The notes beneath the pieces were generated by a model that worked only from the letters and a program-made list of their open reading frames with translations, was not told the origin of the DNA and did not search any database. Positions 38,201 through 52,400 of a stretch of 64,000 nt of DNA are shown one piece after another. Every line of letters begins with the position of its first letter. The first letter of the stretch is position 1. The stretch is taken from contig JAJNNQ010000004.1 of the NCBI GenBank assembly GCA_027886175.1, positions 17,093,501 to 17,157,500 of the forward strand, written 5' to 3'. The stretch comes from Phylloscopus collybita. Its lineage: Eukaryota; Chordata; Aves; Passeriformes; Phylloscopidae. A program made the position numbers and the translations under genes.

Positions 38201-41200
38201 GCCTAGGAAAAATTTAAACCCTTGATGTTGTCACTAGCATCAGCTGAGGTGCTTTGTGCTGGCTGGGCTGAGCCCCAAAGCAAACATGTGCAATAAGTCA
38301 ACTATTTTCAGGAAAAAGAGGCCAAAGACAGGAATGAGGAGGGAGGAAGCACGTGTAGCTGATGAACTGAGGTGGACAAGGCCCTGAAGGAGTGACCTGT
38401 GTATGGCTCCATTGGAGAGCCAGGTACTGGAGGAGTAAGAGCCCATCCTAGGAGATGGCCAGGTTTCTATTGCAAGAGAAACAATGGCAAAATCTCTTCA
38501 GGGAGAAGATTCAGAAAGCCCAGACTTGCTTAAATGTCTGCCTGCCCCAGACAGATCACAGCAACCTAAACATAACATCAGCCTCAGGGCAGCAGCCCAG
38601 GAGCAAACATAGCTGCAGGAACTTCCCCTCTCCCAGACTCAGTGTCCCCTGCCAGACTGCATCCCTGCCACCTAGAAGGTGACCACAAGGCAAAGACCCC
38701 ATCTCCTTTGATATTGCCACAGGCAGGAGACTTGGAAGAGAAGAGGAATGATGCAGTGTGTTTCAGACTACTGGAGGGGGCTGTTATTTCATCCTCTTAC
38801 ACTTCACTCTCCAGATACCCATGTTCCTCTTTTGATTCAAAGCCATTCATTATCACAAAGCAAAGTGGCCTGACTGTCAAACAGGTGGTAACTTGACTTT
38901 TTCTGTTCAGTGCATCAATGGGGTTAATTTCTCAGTTCTCTGTTTAATTAATTTCTGTCATTTTTTCATTGTGCTTGCTGCCAGTTTCTGTTCAGCACCA
39001 CAGCTACATAAATTATTCTAACTGACTAATTATTTGAATTCAGGAATCAACTGTACCAATCTTAGGGTTGTCACGAGAGAGCTTGCTGTCACCACAATCT
39101 GTGCACAGTTTCTCATCTGCTTTTGTGTTCCGTGGTCTTAAAAGGAACAAAAGGAAGAAGCCAACAGACCTGATTTCAGACCAAAGCCAACGAGTGGTTT
39201 TGATATTTGAAATTAATAGATGAGGAATTAGAAGCAACAGATGGCTTGTACTGAGTGCTGCTGTGCTTTCTGCGCAAATGGAAACACATGATGTGTTTTA
39301 TTTCTCCACAGAGAAAAGTGGGCACTGCTGACTGGTTTATACACAGACATATCCTGTGGAGCTGGTATTTGCCCCCTGCACTGTGGCCACAGTCCTGAGC
39401 ATGAAGCTGAAGTCCCTGAGTCACTTTGCAATAGATGTGGCTGCTTTTTTATATTACTCTCTTCATTTTCAAAGAGGAGATGGAGGCCCATTGGCAGTAT
39501 CTAAAATGATACTTTCTAAACACGCACACATGGATTTGTGCCTACACACAGCACAGCTTGGACGACACTTTCAGTATTTCTTAGAGGCAGCTTTCTGGGA
39601 ACTCGCTGTCACAGGAATGACAAACGATTATAAATTAAAATAGATACAATTCTTTGACTTAGGTAAATGAAACCTGTCACAAAGCAAAGGACCTCATTCT
39701 TCAGCCACACAGGACAACTATTAAGACAGTGGTTGGTTCTGAGGGAAGGGTTTGGGGCCAGGCCTGTGCTGCTCCCTGAAAGATGCAGGAGCACCAAAGG
39801 CAACAGGCTGACAAAGCAGCAGCTGGCTGCACTAAACCTTCCATTGACTCCAATAATTATATTAATCACAATCACAAAGAGTTGAAAAAAAAATTAAAAT
39901 ATTCAAGAAACAAACATTGTTTCAGGCAAAACCTGAAGGCTCTCATGAAGACAGGGACCACATAGTGGATGCTCTGTAGCATGTGCTCACACAGAAATCT
40001 TCACCTTGGATGCTCTCCAGCACAGTTCCCTTAAGTGCTCCCAGGGAAGAGCCACCAGGCAGAGAGACCTGAGGACAATCCAGCCCTGCAGACCTGCTGA
40101 TGAACTGTGAGTGCAGCTTTCTGCACCAAGGGGTTGAGGCAGAGGGGATCCCAGCTGGGGACACGACCAGGCAGCTGACAGAGCCTCCCAGGGCCCTCCT
40201 GGCAGGCAGATGTGCAAAGCCTCTCATGGGAGGAGCAGGCTGCAGAGAGCGGCTGCTGCAGGCAGCACAGAGCTGGCAGCCCAGACAGTGTGCTGGCTCA
40301 CCTGGGTGCCCTGCTCCGTGCAGGGCAGACATACGGGGAACACACACAGCCACGCTGAGCTCCACCCCTGCCAGCACACACACACACACACACACACAGG
40401 GCAGGGAGCGAGGCAGAGCGGGCACCCAGCAGAGCAGCAGCAGAAAGCCTGTCTGGCTGTGCAGACCCTGCTGGCCGTACCTTGAGCTGGCAGTAGCGCT
40501 GGGTGCGCAGCGCCAGGATGCGCTCGATGGAGTGCATGTCCTCCGGCAGCTCCGTCTCCGCCAGCTCCGTGCCAAAGCACTGCAGCAGCTGGGCAATCTC
40601 CTTCACAGTCAGGGCAAAGCTCTCGATGGCCTGGGGGGACACAGACTGGCACTCAGGAGCTGCAATCAGGCTGGCACTCACCACAGCCCTACAGCTCCTG
40701 AAGAGCGCATGAGAAGCCAGGGCTGAGCTGTGCCAGGGGAGCCCAACAGCCTCCTCTGGGAGAGTGGACACACTGCAGACAGAGAACATCCCTCTGGGAA
40801 CCTAACCTCCGGAGCTCCAGGCCCGGCGGGCCGCAGGTGCCAGCCCTCGCTGCTCCTCTGGGTTTGTCAGTCCAGAGCAGATTGAAACAGTCCCAAGGAA
40901 AAGGAAAAAAAACATTCCAGGGCACTTCTCTGCCTCAGCCAGCTCAAACTAACCCAGAGCACAGGAGATCTCTGTCCCAGTGCTGTCCGTGCCTCAGACC
41001 AAGGCCGGAGAAGGCGCTGTCTCCCTCTGGGAGAGCTGGTGGGATGCGCACTGCAGACAAAGAACATCCCTCTGGGAACCCAACCTGCCACTCCTCTGGG
41101 ACACAACAGTCCAGGGAAAACTGACAGTCTACAGGAAGCATAAAAACTTACAGCAAGGCACAACTCCCAATTCCTGGCAATAGCAAAGGAAAAGTTCTTG

Positions 41201-44200
41201 CAAAGGGGAAGAAGCAAACCTAAAAGGAAATTTTCTGAGTTCTCTGCATTTGGCCAGTATGCAGTAGGCAGTCTCACCACCCTGTTTCCCAAACACAGTT
41301 CTGATATTAATCACATTAAACGACCATTATTAACAAAAAAGCCTATTTGGTGTCTCCCATTAAGGGAATTTTTAAAAAGACACATCTTTTGGGAGCAGTT
41401 TCAAAAGGAGTCTGAGGGACTCAATCACCCAGTTCCCCTGCAAACCCATCAAAGCCCAACACCCCTTGGCTCCTTTGCAGGTCTGATCTAGGCGTGGCTT
41501 TGGGGATTACTTTCAGCCCCCCCAAGTGCTCACTGCCTGATTGGAAACCTTCCCCAGAGAGTGCCAGCTGGCTGGGAGCCCGTGGGCAGCCCGCACTCAC
41601 CGTCCTGAAGATGACCCACTCGCTGTGGCAGTACTCCAGGGTGCCCCCCAGCTCAGGGGTCAGCTGCTGCTCGTCGATGTACGTCAGCAGGTCACTCACC
41701 GAGCTCAGCATCACCACCTGCACACACACAGGGCACTGCTGTCACCTGGGGCACCGCTGCTGCCCAGCACATAGATCCTTCATGGACCCCAAGCTTGAGT
41801 TTGCTCTGGGTTCTGAGGCAGGGCTTCCTCCTTACACACTTATGGCCTCACACTGCTTTTATTTGGTGTACCTGACCACTGCTGTAAGCCACCCTGCTGC
41901 ACTCTATTTCCACACCCAAGCAAATGTTTCCAAATAAGGAAAATGGTTTCAGCTTCACCTCCAGACTTTTAAGGAAGGGGAAAACCAGAATCCTCCATGC
42001 CCTTCTTGCCATGTCAGGCCCAGTGCCAGCACAGGGACACCTGTTGTTCTCTGTTCCTCAGAAATGCAGCTGGTTTTATTGGGCAGCAAGTCACAAACTC
42101 CTCCTAAAAATATTAAGGACTTAAGGGGTACAAAACCTCTCAGGGCTTTTTGGGGTGCCTTAGCCAGGTGTAAGGGGCTTTCCTGCATCTGTGCATGGCT
42201 TCTGCTTTGGTTTTTTTCATTTATTAAAACCTTTTGCTTTACAAAACACACCCAAGAAGCCATCTCACAACAAATTATTTTAAGCCATTCTGAGAAGTGC
42301 TGGACACCCTCAAAGACTGATACATCTTTGTGGGGCTCATTACAGGCTGGCCTCATGTAAGGTTGTTTCTTTCCTAAATGAAAAGCACAGTGAGATGCTG
42401 CAGAACAGGGCTCAAAGCAAAGTGATGCTGTTTTAAGCAAGGCATGACCAGGAAACTGGAAAGAACACATACATTTTAATAAGTTATGAAGCACAGACCA
42501 ATTTCACATAAATATGTACTCATGATTTTTTTGTGTGTATTGTCTGCCATGGGGTATGTCAAGAATGTTCAAAATTGTGCAAAGAACAGCCATTTTAGGG
42601 ACAAAGATGTAAATTTTGTGAAAATCATGCTATTTCCTAAGGAAAGCAATAATTTGTTTCCTGTGTTTGTAATAGTATCAACCTTAGATTCTATAAATGT
42701 ACTTTTCTTCTCTTAGTTATTCTCATTATGCCCTATAATCAAGGTGATTTAAAAGTCTGGAAATTTTGAGCTGTGAATATAAATCATTTCAGTAGCTATT
42801 TTAGGAACAAACACCAACATGATGTTGGTATGGAGTCTACATTTACATGAATATAGGTAAAATTCACAGCAAAAGCTCCACTAGACATGTCTTTTGACTT
42901 CTCAGACATTAAACAAATTCCTGGCTACTCTTCACATAAAATGGTCTTGGCTGGAAGGGACCTTAAGGATCATGAAGTTTCCAGCCCCGCTCCTATGGGC
43001 AGGGACACCTTCCACTATTCCCAGGATGCTCCAAGCCCTGTCCAGCCTGGCCTGGGACACTCCAGGGATCCAGGGGCAGCCACAGCTGCTCTGGGCACCC
43101 TGTGCCAGGGCCTGCCCACCCTCCCAGGGAACAATTCCTTCCTAATACCTAATATATATCTACCCTTTTTCAGTGGGAAGCCATTCCCTATGTCCTGTCC
43201 CTCCAGCCATTCCCTATGTCCTGTCCCCAGTCCCTCTCCAGCTCTCCTGCAGCCCCTTCAGGCCCTGCCAGGGGCTCTGAGCTCTCCCTGGAGCTTCTCC
43301 TCTCCAGCTGAGCACCCCCAGTTCTGCCAGCCTGGCTCCAGAGCAGAAGGGATGAGCCCTCTCAGTCTCCCCTGGCTGTGCCCCAGTGGATCCGTGTCCT
43401 CCTCCTGGGGATGCCAGCAGAGTGGGGCAGTGGCAGGCTGTGAGCACAGCCAGCAGCTCTGCAGGGCCAGCTCTGTACCGGTAACTTGAGCAGGAAATCC
43501 TCCTGGCTGAAGCGGAACCCGATGTCAGTGAAGGTGCGCTGGAAAAACCCCGTGGGACGCAGAACCATCACCAAGTGCAGATTCCCTGGGAAGGAGGCCT
43601 GCAAGGAAACACAGGTGACACTCACCCTGGGCACGTGGCAGGTCCAACAACAGCCTTCAGTGCACTGAAAAGAGGGGGACTCATTCCATTTTAGGGGCTT
43701 TCTTCTCATTGCTCCTGGCAGCCTTTTGTTATTTTTAAAACAGCAGGGAGATGCTGGGAGTGGTTTAGAGATGTGGGACCTAACTGCAGCAGGACTGTGC
43801 AGCCCCACTTCCCTTGGGAGCAGGCAGGAGTTCAGCCATGCTCCTTGGAGGCACACTTATTATAAACTTCAGTAATATAGATACTGTTCAGCATTATAAC
43901 TTAGGGAGTGAAATTACGACCTAGCAGGGAACAGAGGGCTGGAACATTGAGAGGAACGACAGATTGAGGAAGCAAAATTTATTGCCAAACTTGCTAATCA
44001 TCCCATAACTGCATCAAGCACACTCGTCTTGTCCTTGGTAATTACCAGGCAACATTTAATTTGTGGCAAGAATTTGGAATTTCCTGTCTACACTGCTGGA
44101 GCCTTTTTTCAAGCATATGGTTGGCAGGTGCATTTTTAAATAGATCTGTGAAAAGGGTTCTTGAGAATGAAAAAGAATTTTTAAGAAAGTAGGAGTTGCA

Positions 44201-46390
44201 TCATTAAATTGTGGATAAGCACATGATGCAAAGACTTGAGTTAATCAAGACATGATTTACTCTGAGATCCTGCCAGGCCAGGTTACATTTCTCTCCATCT
44301 ATTATCCTCCTCCACGAAACAGGGTAACAACCTCTACACCAGGGGTGAGAATAATGAACACCTTTGGGTACTTTGCACTGCAGGGCACCTCATCTGTGCC
44401 TTCAGAGCAGAGATCACTCCCACAAACACACATTAGTGTTGTTTAAAACAGGCCTGATTTACACCTGAGATCTGGCCGCCATGAGCTGCACTGTCACTCA
44501 TTTGCTCTGTTTTCCTGGGTGGGAAGGGGCAGTGGCTGTGGCTTCCACTGCCCACAGCTTCCCTTAGAAATGGACAGTGACTTTTAGTACCATGTAAGCC
44601 ACATCAATCCAATATATTGATCTGCTGTTATTTTAAGTACGAGCAGGAAAAAAAAAAAGATTGTGAATGAAATGACAAACTCATACCCTCTGGAAGTCAG
44701 CAAGAGTGGTGTCAGGGACAAAGACTTGGCATTGGAAACAACAGCAAGCCATTAAATAACAGAGACAGTGGTGCTGGCTCCAGGCCCTGGGTGCTGTGCT
44801 CCTGCTCCAGCAGCACCTAGAGAGTATATAATCCCTCCTTCAGGCTGCCACCTTCACCCTCTCCTGAAAAACGTACCAGGGGTATCTCTGAGAACATCAG
44901 CCAGAAGTTCATCCTCCCTCGGTCTGGTGTCACTATTCCCCTTCATCCCCTGTCCCCTTTAACCCCGTTTGGAGCTCTAGTCTCTCTTGCCCCTTCAAGT
45001 CCTTTTTAACAGGCACAGTTTGGGCACAGAGCAAACTCCCTGGAGGAGGAGCCTGGGTCCCCAAACCCTGCTCCCCCTGGGAAAACCTGCAGGCTGTGAA
45101 TGCCTGCTGCTGGGAGCCCTTGGGCAGGACAGGCAGAGCTCCAGGAAGAGGGAGCAGCAGGAGGATTCCAGCACAGCTGCATCCCAAGCTGCACAGGGAT
45201 GAAGTGTGGGATGTGTCTGAGAGCAGGGGAGCCCCTGCACACCTCTGGGGGCAGGATGCCAACATGTTCCACTCAACACACACAAGCAGACCACAGCCCT
45301 CACATCCTCCCACCACAGGGACACCCTCATGGCCATGCCCACGCAATCCCTTTCGCTCCTTGGTATTTCACCTCAAAATAGCTGAGTTCCCAGGGCAGAT
45401 GGTTTGATTTCCATTCAGCTTAGAGAGCATTTGGGGATTTTTCAGCTGATCTTACACATATAGGATCAAGGTCAGCATTTATGGGTAGCTACAAAACAAG
45501 AAACACAGCTTTGCAAATGATACCTGATGTATTCCATACATGGGGAAAAAATGAACAAGACAGGAAATAAGCTTGTAGGAAGACAGACACCAACAAGATA
45601 TGTTCTGTGCCCTCTTAGAGACTTAAGGGAAAGGATGAAATGTTAGAAAAAAGCCTACATAGACCAGTAATTCCTCAACATAATATTCCTGTAGGGACTC
45701 TGTCTTTTTTAATCATTGTAACAATTCTAGTTTTTTTTCAGGGATTAAGTGTAGAAAAGTTTCCTGAACACTGAACTCTAATGATACTGAAGGCACTGCT
45801 GCAGAAAGACCTTTCCCACGACATATTAAAGAAAGCAAAGACAAAAGGATCCTTAATCTTGCCTTATGCTTTATCTTATCATTTGTAAGACTAAAAAGAA
45901 CCCTGTGCACTTGACAAACCTGGGGTTATGTAACAAAACACCTGAAGGACCCTCTAAAGCCTTTGGCATCTGCAGCACACCAGGAAAGACAAAAAACTAC
46001 CAGCACAACTCCACTAAATCAGGCAGCTGGCACCATTTCAGTGCTGTTAGCTGTCTGACTGACCACAGCCCGTGCTCACAACCTGCCTCCCCTCCCGAGG
46101 ACACAGACATGGACACCTTAAAGCCACTTCAGCAACTTTTTAAAGACACATTTAACTACAACTACACAGAGAGCCCTGATCTAATCAATACAGAAGAACT
46201 GGGCTAAAAAAGCCCAAGAAAGGACAGGCACTGAAGGCATCACAGTTACTGCCTCATTAGCCTCATTACTGAGTACCTCGTTCTGACACATTTAGTGTTA
46301 ACATTTCCCCTGATTTTAGGAGCTCAGTTTTCAGAGACTATTCCTCCCTGCAGTTCACTGGGGCATCCATGAGGTTGATAATCAATAAAC

Positions 46391-46433
<43 letters not shown>

Positions 46434-49400
46434 GTATCTGCCAGTAAGTTTCTTTCTGAGCACTGCAGACTGAGACCAGGTGCTGAACTCAATGACTTCC
46501 TGCCGCCCCTTTAAGGAAAAGTCACACAACAAAACGCCAGGTCCTGCTAACTGGAGCCTTTTAACATTCCCCCAGAGCCAGAACCAAACTTCTAAGCGCT
46601 ACCTTTGCTCAGCCGGCTGCAGGACTGACCGTCCCCAAAGGCGCTGTCAGCATCAGTGGGGCACAGATGTGTGCAGGGCCCCCTCGCTGCCAGCTCTCCC
46701 TCCTGGAGCAGCAATGACAGGGCCGTGCCTGCGGGGGCAGGGAGCCGGCAGCAGCGGTACCGGGGATACCCGGCGGTGCCCAGGGAACCAAAAAGAATTT
46801 TCTAAGAAAGTAGGAGTTGCATCATTAAATTGTGGATAAGCACATGATGCAAAGACTTGAGTTAATCAAGACATGATTTACTCTGAGATCCTGCCAGGCC
46901 AGGTTACATTTCTCTCCATCTATTATCCTCCTCCACGAAACAGGGTAACAACCTCTACACCAGGGGTGAGAATAATGAACACCTTTGGGTACTTTGCACT
47001 GCAGGGCACCTCATCTGTGCCTTCAGAGCAGAGACCACTCCCACGAACCCGGCGGTACCCAGGGATGCCCAGCGGTACCGAGCGATACCCAGGGATGCCC
47101 AGCGGTAGCCGGCGGTACCCAGCGCCCGGCCGCTCCCGCACGGAGGATGCCGCTAAAACTCCCCCCCCGCCCCTCCCGACGCCGCCCGGCCCCGAGCGCT
47201 GCGGGCACTGCTCCCGCTGCCCCCGCCCTCCCCCGGGCCGGAGCGCTGCCGGCGGCCCCGTCCCCGTGCGCCGCAGCCCGGCGGGCCCGGAGCCTTACCG
47301 CATCCCGGGCGAGCCGCCCGCCCCGCCGCGGGCCCGCCTCCGCCATCGCCCCGCGCCGCCGGGATGGAGGGGATGGAGGGGATGCGGTGCGATGCGATGC
47401 GGCGGATGGGGATGCTGCGGATGCTGCGGATGGCAGCCGGCGCTGCCCCGGCCGGCCCGGCTGGTTCGGGCAGGCAGAGGTTCGGGCAGGCAGGCAGCCC
47501 TGCCGGCACCCGGCTCCCGGCTGGCAGCCCCACTCTCCTCCCCAGCGCCGGCTTTGCTTTTAAGGTGGAATGCCAAAAATCATCCTGCAGACGCTCTTTC
47601 CTGCGAGGATTGGGCTCTCCGCTCCGGGCTTTCACCCTTCCCTTTCCCCCCTGCAGTATGCCCAAGGTGCCTTTTCAAGCTGCTTGGTGCTCAGGGGGCA
47701 AGCTAAGGGAATATGCCTTGGCCAAAACCCGAGGCTTGCCCCGGCACCGCTTCCCAGCAGCAGCCTGGTTTGCCCAGGCAATTAGAGACATACATAAAGA
47801 GTTAAAACAAAAATCTGTACAGTGTGATAGAAAAATTTTCAAGATCAGATGCACAACCGCAGAGCTGCAGTTGCATATACATATGCTGGAAAAAATAGGA
47901 CAGGCTCTGTATGTTAAATTCAGCTTCGTGGCACTCCTTTACTCCAAAACTGTACAAAGATCAGAAAAAGATTTTTTTTTAATTGCATCAGGTTTATGAT
48001 GTGAATTGGAAAAAGATGATATGATTGGAAAAAAAAATCATGATTTAAATTTTTGTCCTTACACCTTCTGGACACAGAGACAGCCATTTAGGACCACACT
48101 CTGTTTTTAAGGCAATAAGGTTTGGTGGACACAGGTTTCCTGCTCCTCATCCCTCTTCTGCACAGAGCACCTCCCATTCTTTGCATGGGCAGCCCTGATA
48201 CTGCAGGCAAAGTCACCTCTCCACGTGGACACACGGCACACTCAGGCACACAAACAGGGTGTATGCTCAAATAATTAAATTTTCTTATTAAACACAAAAT
48301 TAATGACACTTTTGTAGAAGCTACAAATTAGGACAGGATTTCTTCCCATTTGAAACTTCCAGACTATGCAAAGCAAGCACACCATCCTTAAAGGATGCTC
48401 TTGGTATTAGCACCTGTTCAAATGCTAGCAGCAGAACTGAATTTTGATGATCACTTTAAAGAACTACTTTCCAAATGCTGCTTCTTCTCTAGTGGTATGG
48501 CAACCACACTTGCAGGTTCAATTTCTAACATTCAGAAAAATAAGAACCAAAAATACTCTCATTCAGAGTGCAAAAAGGGAACCCTCCCTGCCTCCTATAG
48601 GATGCTGACCAGCAGAATTCCAGCAAAGCCAGGTATTTTTAACACCAAGTTCAGCTGTACCAATATTAACAATTTAAAATACAGTAAGATCTAAATACAT
48701 CAAAACCAGGTAAGCATTTTCTGTCTCAGTCCATACCCTTTACTTCATCCTTTCTCAGATGGATTGATACCTTTAACCATTTAATGACCATAAGCAGAAA
48801 CAAACACAATAATAATGCACAGAGAATATTTCCATTGACCTACCCCCATGGCATGGCATGGCTGGGAAAGGTTTTCTCTCTTAGCTTCTACCTCCCATAA
48901 GCATGACTCTTCTACAGCTGCATGCTCTGCTGTAAATCCAGGCTCTGATTCCAAGATACAATGCAATGCAGAATTGCAAAACCCCACTTGTGAGCTGTGT
49001 TCAGACCAGGTATCTGCCAATACTGGGTAGCACATTAACCTGTGTACCAGATCATTTAAAACACCTGAACGCATCCCTACTCTTTAAAAACAGATTTTTC
49101 CACCCATGCCCACATACAAATGCTTGGGAAGCCTGTTTAAAGGACCTAAAACTTTCAGTCACCAACAATTAGGAAAAATAAACTAGTAACCAGTGGCAGG
49201 AAAGAACATGTATGAAGCCAAGTTTTCCACCCATCAAAAGCACAGAACGTGGCACAAAACACATTTGAACCACTGCAAAGGACTATAAAACCCAGCAAAT
49301 GGATCAAATAAGCAAATTAATACACAAGCAGCTCATTAATGCACTCAAATTAATTACAGGGCCATAAAGCAAACTACTGCCTAGGGAGAAAGCAGAAGCA

Positions 49401-52400
49401 TCATTGCTCCTGGTTCCCAAGATACATAAAGGCATGGTGGCTGAGCAGACTAAAAGCAATTAACATTAAAGAGGACTTACTGCTATTTTTTGGAGAGTTG
49501 TTTTGACTGATGTCCATGTGTCCAGTCTTCTATCCAGGATTAGGATAAATTTAATGTCAGACTCATGTTGACTGCAAGATAAGAAAATACCCATAACCAG
49601 ATAATGTTCCAAGAAAAGTGACTCTGTTCCCCCAAAAAACCCCAAATCCAAGAACTAGGAATGCAAACCACATTTTAGTATTTCTACAGTTCCTGAAATT
49701 CGCTTTGAAAAACTTTTCCTGAACGCCCAAACTTTTTCCAGTGGTGCTTAGCAACAGGATAAGGGGCAATGGGCACAAACTGAAACACAGGGGATTCCCC
49801 CGAACATGAGGAAAAATGTCTTTCTCCTGAGGGTGACAGCAGATCGGAACAGGCTGGGAAGAGAGATTGTGAAACCTCCTCCTTCTCTGGATATTTTAAA
49901 AACCCACCTGGGGTTTTTAGTATCTCCAGATATTCCAGCACAACCTGCTCCAGGTGAAGCTGCTCTGGCTGCTGGGATTGTACCAGATGATCTTTAGGAT
50001 CCCTTCCAACCCCAGCCATTTCCTTCCCAGCCCCATCTTTCTGTCACTCTGTGGCTGTGGTAGCCATGGGTGAAGCATCACCTGTGACTTGTGAGTGAGG
50101 TGGTGACAGCAGGTTGCTGGAGAGCAGATTGCTCTTGAAACCCCAACTGGTGTTGAGAAGGAGCCTGTAGAGCCAGAGGACTGTGCCCCTGCCCAGCAGC
50201 CTCCCCCAGCTGGTGCCCCAAGACCCCCCTGCCTTCCCTGTGCTCACATTACAGCAGCCAAGCAGTGGCTCCTGGCTTGTTCTGGCAGAGGTGACACAGG
50301 GCAGGGCAGGGCAGGGCAGGGCAGGGCAGGGCAGTGCCAGCCTGGCACAAGGGAAGGGGAACTCCCCCAGGCTGTGGTGGCTCCCCCAGCACGTCCTGCT
50401 GGGGAGGCAGCGCTTGCTCCAAGGCGTTTTCCAGCACACTCCACTTGGCTTGGCAAGCACGGGCTCCTGACATCCCTTTGAACACCCAAACCCTTTGAGT
50501 TGCTTTGAAATGCCCAGCCTGACCCAGCCAGCCAGCTGTACCAGGGTGCCTGCTCTGGCAGGGCCCCAGCTGCCCTGTCTGTAGCTCAGATATTGCCAGC
50601 CAGGCTCCAGCTGTGACAGCACACACTGCAGGCAGCTGAGATACAAACTGCACTCCTGTTTGCACACTGCCACGGGCAGGCCAGCCTGTAACCGAGCCCC
50701 CAGCCTGAGTGTACTTACAGGACACTTGGGTAATATCTGCAATATTTATTTTGTGGATGCTGGAACAGGATAGCCAGGTGCCACCCCAGCCCACCCGGGC
50801 ACCTCAGCGCTGGGGAGAGGCTCCCAGGACACGTGCTGCCTCCCCAGAGGGGGTCAGGTGTCTGCACTGGGCACAGCCCTGTGCAAGCAGCTTCTTGTCA
50901 GCATCATTTCCACTAATTCCTGTGTTTGGCAAGGCAAACACATGGTGGATTACTCAGAAGTATCACATGGCAGACAATACTTGGCACCTCACTACAGAGA
51001 AAAAAAAACCAAAACCAAGACACTTGAAGCCGGTGCAGGAGCTTTCATTCAGTGCACATCTTGCTGCTCTGGTCTGTGGCAGCTACAGCCCTGACAAATA
51101 TATTTAAGAGGAATTAGCAGTTGTGCTCAGAGGGATAAAAAATCAACTTCCCTTTGACTCATAACAATAACTGACCCAAGATACACAGAGGCACCCAACT
51201 CCCAAGCTGTCCTATGACAGATCTTATGGATCTCTAACATCACACCCAAAGTGAAAAGGTTTCAAGTGAATTTATTCAATGGCCTTCAAGTGTAGAAGAA
51301 AAGAGCAGAGAAAATGCATATCAAATTTTACATATGGATCATACACAGAACTTCTACAGGTAATAAAGTCTGAAGCTGTGAGCATGGTGAGCATTTGACT
51401 TTTCAGCCAAAACCTTTATTTTCCTTAGAATAGTTTAGGCAATGTGAGACAACTCTGCAGGTTTCTGTTAGCTCTGTTCACCCTCACCACGACCTAAGTG
51501 ACCCAGGTGGGTGCGAGCAGGCCAAAGCATCCTTTGGTTTGAGGCAAAAATAAAACCCTTTGGTTTTTCAGCACACACTACAATTTCAAAAGCTATGTCT
51601 CTATGAGCTGTAAGAAACAATTCCCTAATTCCCCACGGTATTTCCCAAGAGTCTGCAGTTGTAAAAAAAATTAATCCTGTGTACACTGAACTGATGTAAT
51701 CATAACAAAACATTGAAGAAAACCCCCAGAATCCAAGCAAAGGCAGAAAAGGCAGCCAGACTGTAGTGCAGGGCCAGTTGAGGAAAGCTGAAGTAAAGCA
51801 TTAACTCAGGACAAGGTTATGCTCAGAGGGCAGCCTCCTAGCATGCTAATTCACTTCTATCAGTTCCCTTACAGAAACAAGGAGCAAAGTTACCAGCAGT
51901 CTGACAGCCTTGACACCTTCTGTGGGAAATTTGTCATTTATTCTAGGGCCAGTGGAGAAAGTCTGTGACTATTTGCAACCCAGGTCTTGCAGGCTTATCA
52001 GATTTCCAGGCCCATGATGTATCTGTTAGACTGACAATAAAAATAAATCAATGCTCTCTACAAAGGCTCTGAGGGCTGTTTGTTTGCATCCAGCAGCAGA
52101 AAGATGGAGACAGATATCCAGGGCAAGGATTATTTCTCTCTGGGTGTTTCTTGTCATTTTTTTTTTTTTGTTCCCTTATCCTTAACTCTGTATATGTTGC
52201 AGGATGAACCAGACTAAAAATAAAGGCCTGGGATGTTTTGCAGGACTTGAAACTGGATCCTGGAGTCTGCAGTTGTGAGATTTAGCACAGGACTGAGAGG
52301 CTCCTTGCTGCTGGTGGATCAGAGCACGCCGTCACGCCCTGCCCAGCACTGAAATTCAGAGGTATTTATAGCCACCAGCACCCTCCACTGTGCCACTACT

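Larger units (their letters stand above)
43599..47298 (-). other. MCF2: MCF2 intron 1 of the short form
   Basis: 3.7 kb. It holds both copies of the duplicated 258-bp block, the poly(A) tract at 46394-46430 with its upstream AATAAA, and part of the promoter minisatellite. A plus-strand open frame of 113 codons at 45866-46207 has no recognisable homologue. Confidence 0.6.

Noticed and set aside
46873..47706. 277-codon plus-strand open frame
   Set aside because: It runs from copy B of the duplicated block through the minisatellite and CpG island. The residues are Pro/Arg/Ala-rich with no family signal, and the same first residues occur at copy A. A chance frame in GC-rich DNA.
47364..47999. 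211-codon plus-strand open frame divergent from the MCF2 start
   Set aside because: It begins in short ATG-GAG/ATG-CTG type tandem repeats and has no recognisable domain. A divergent transcript is possible, but a protein is not supported.
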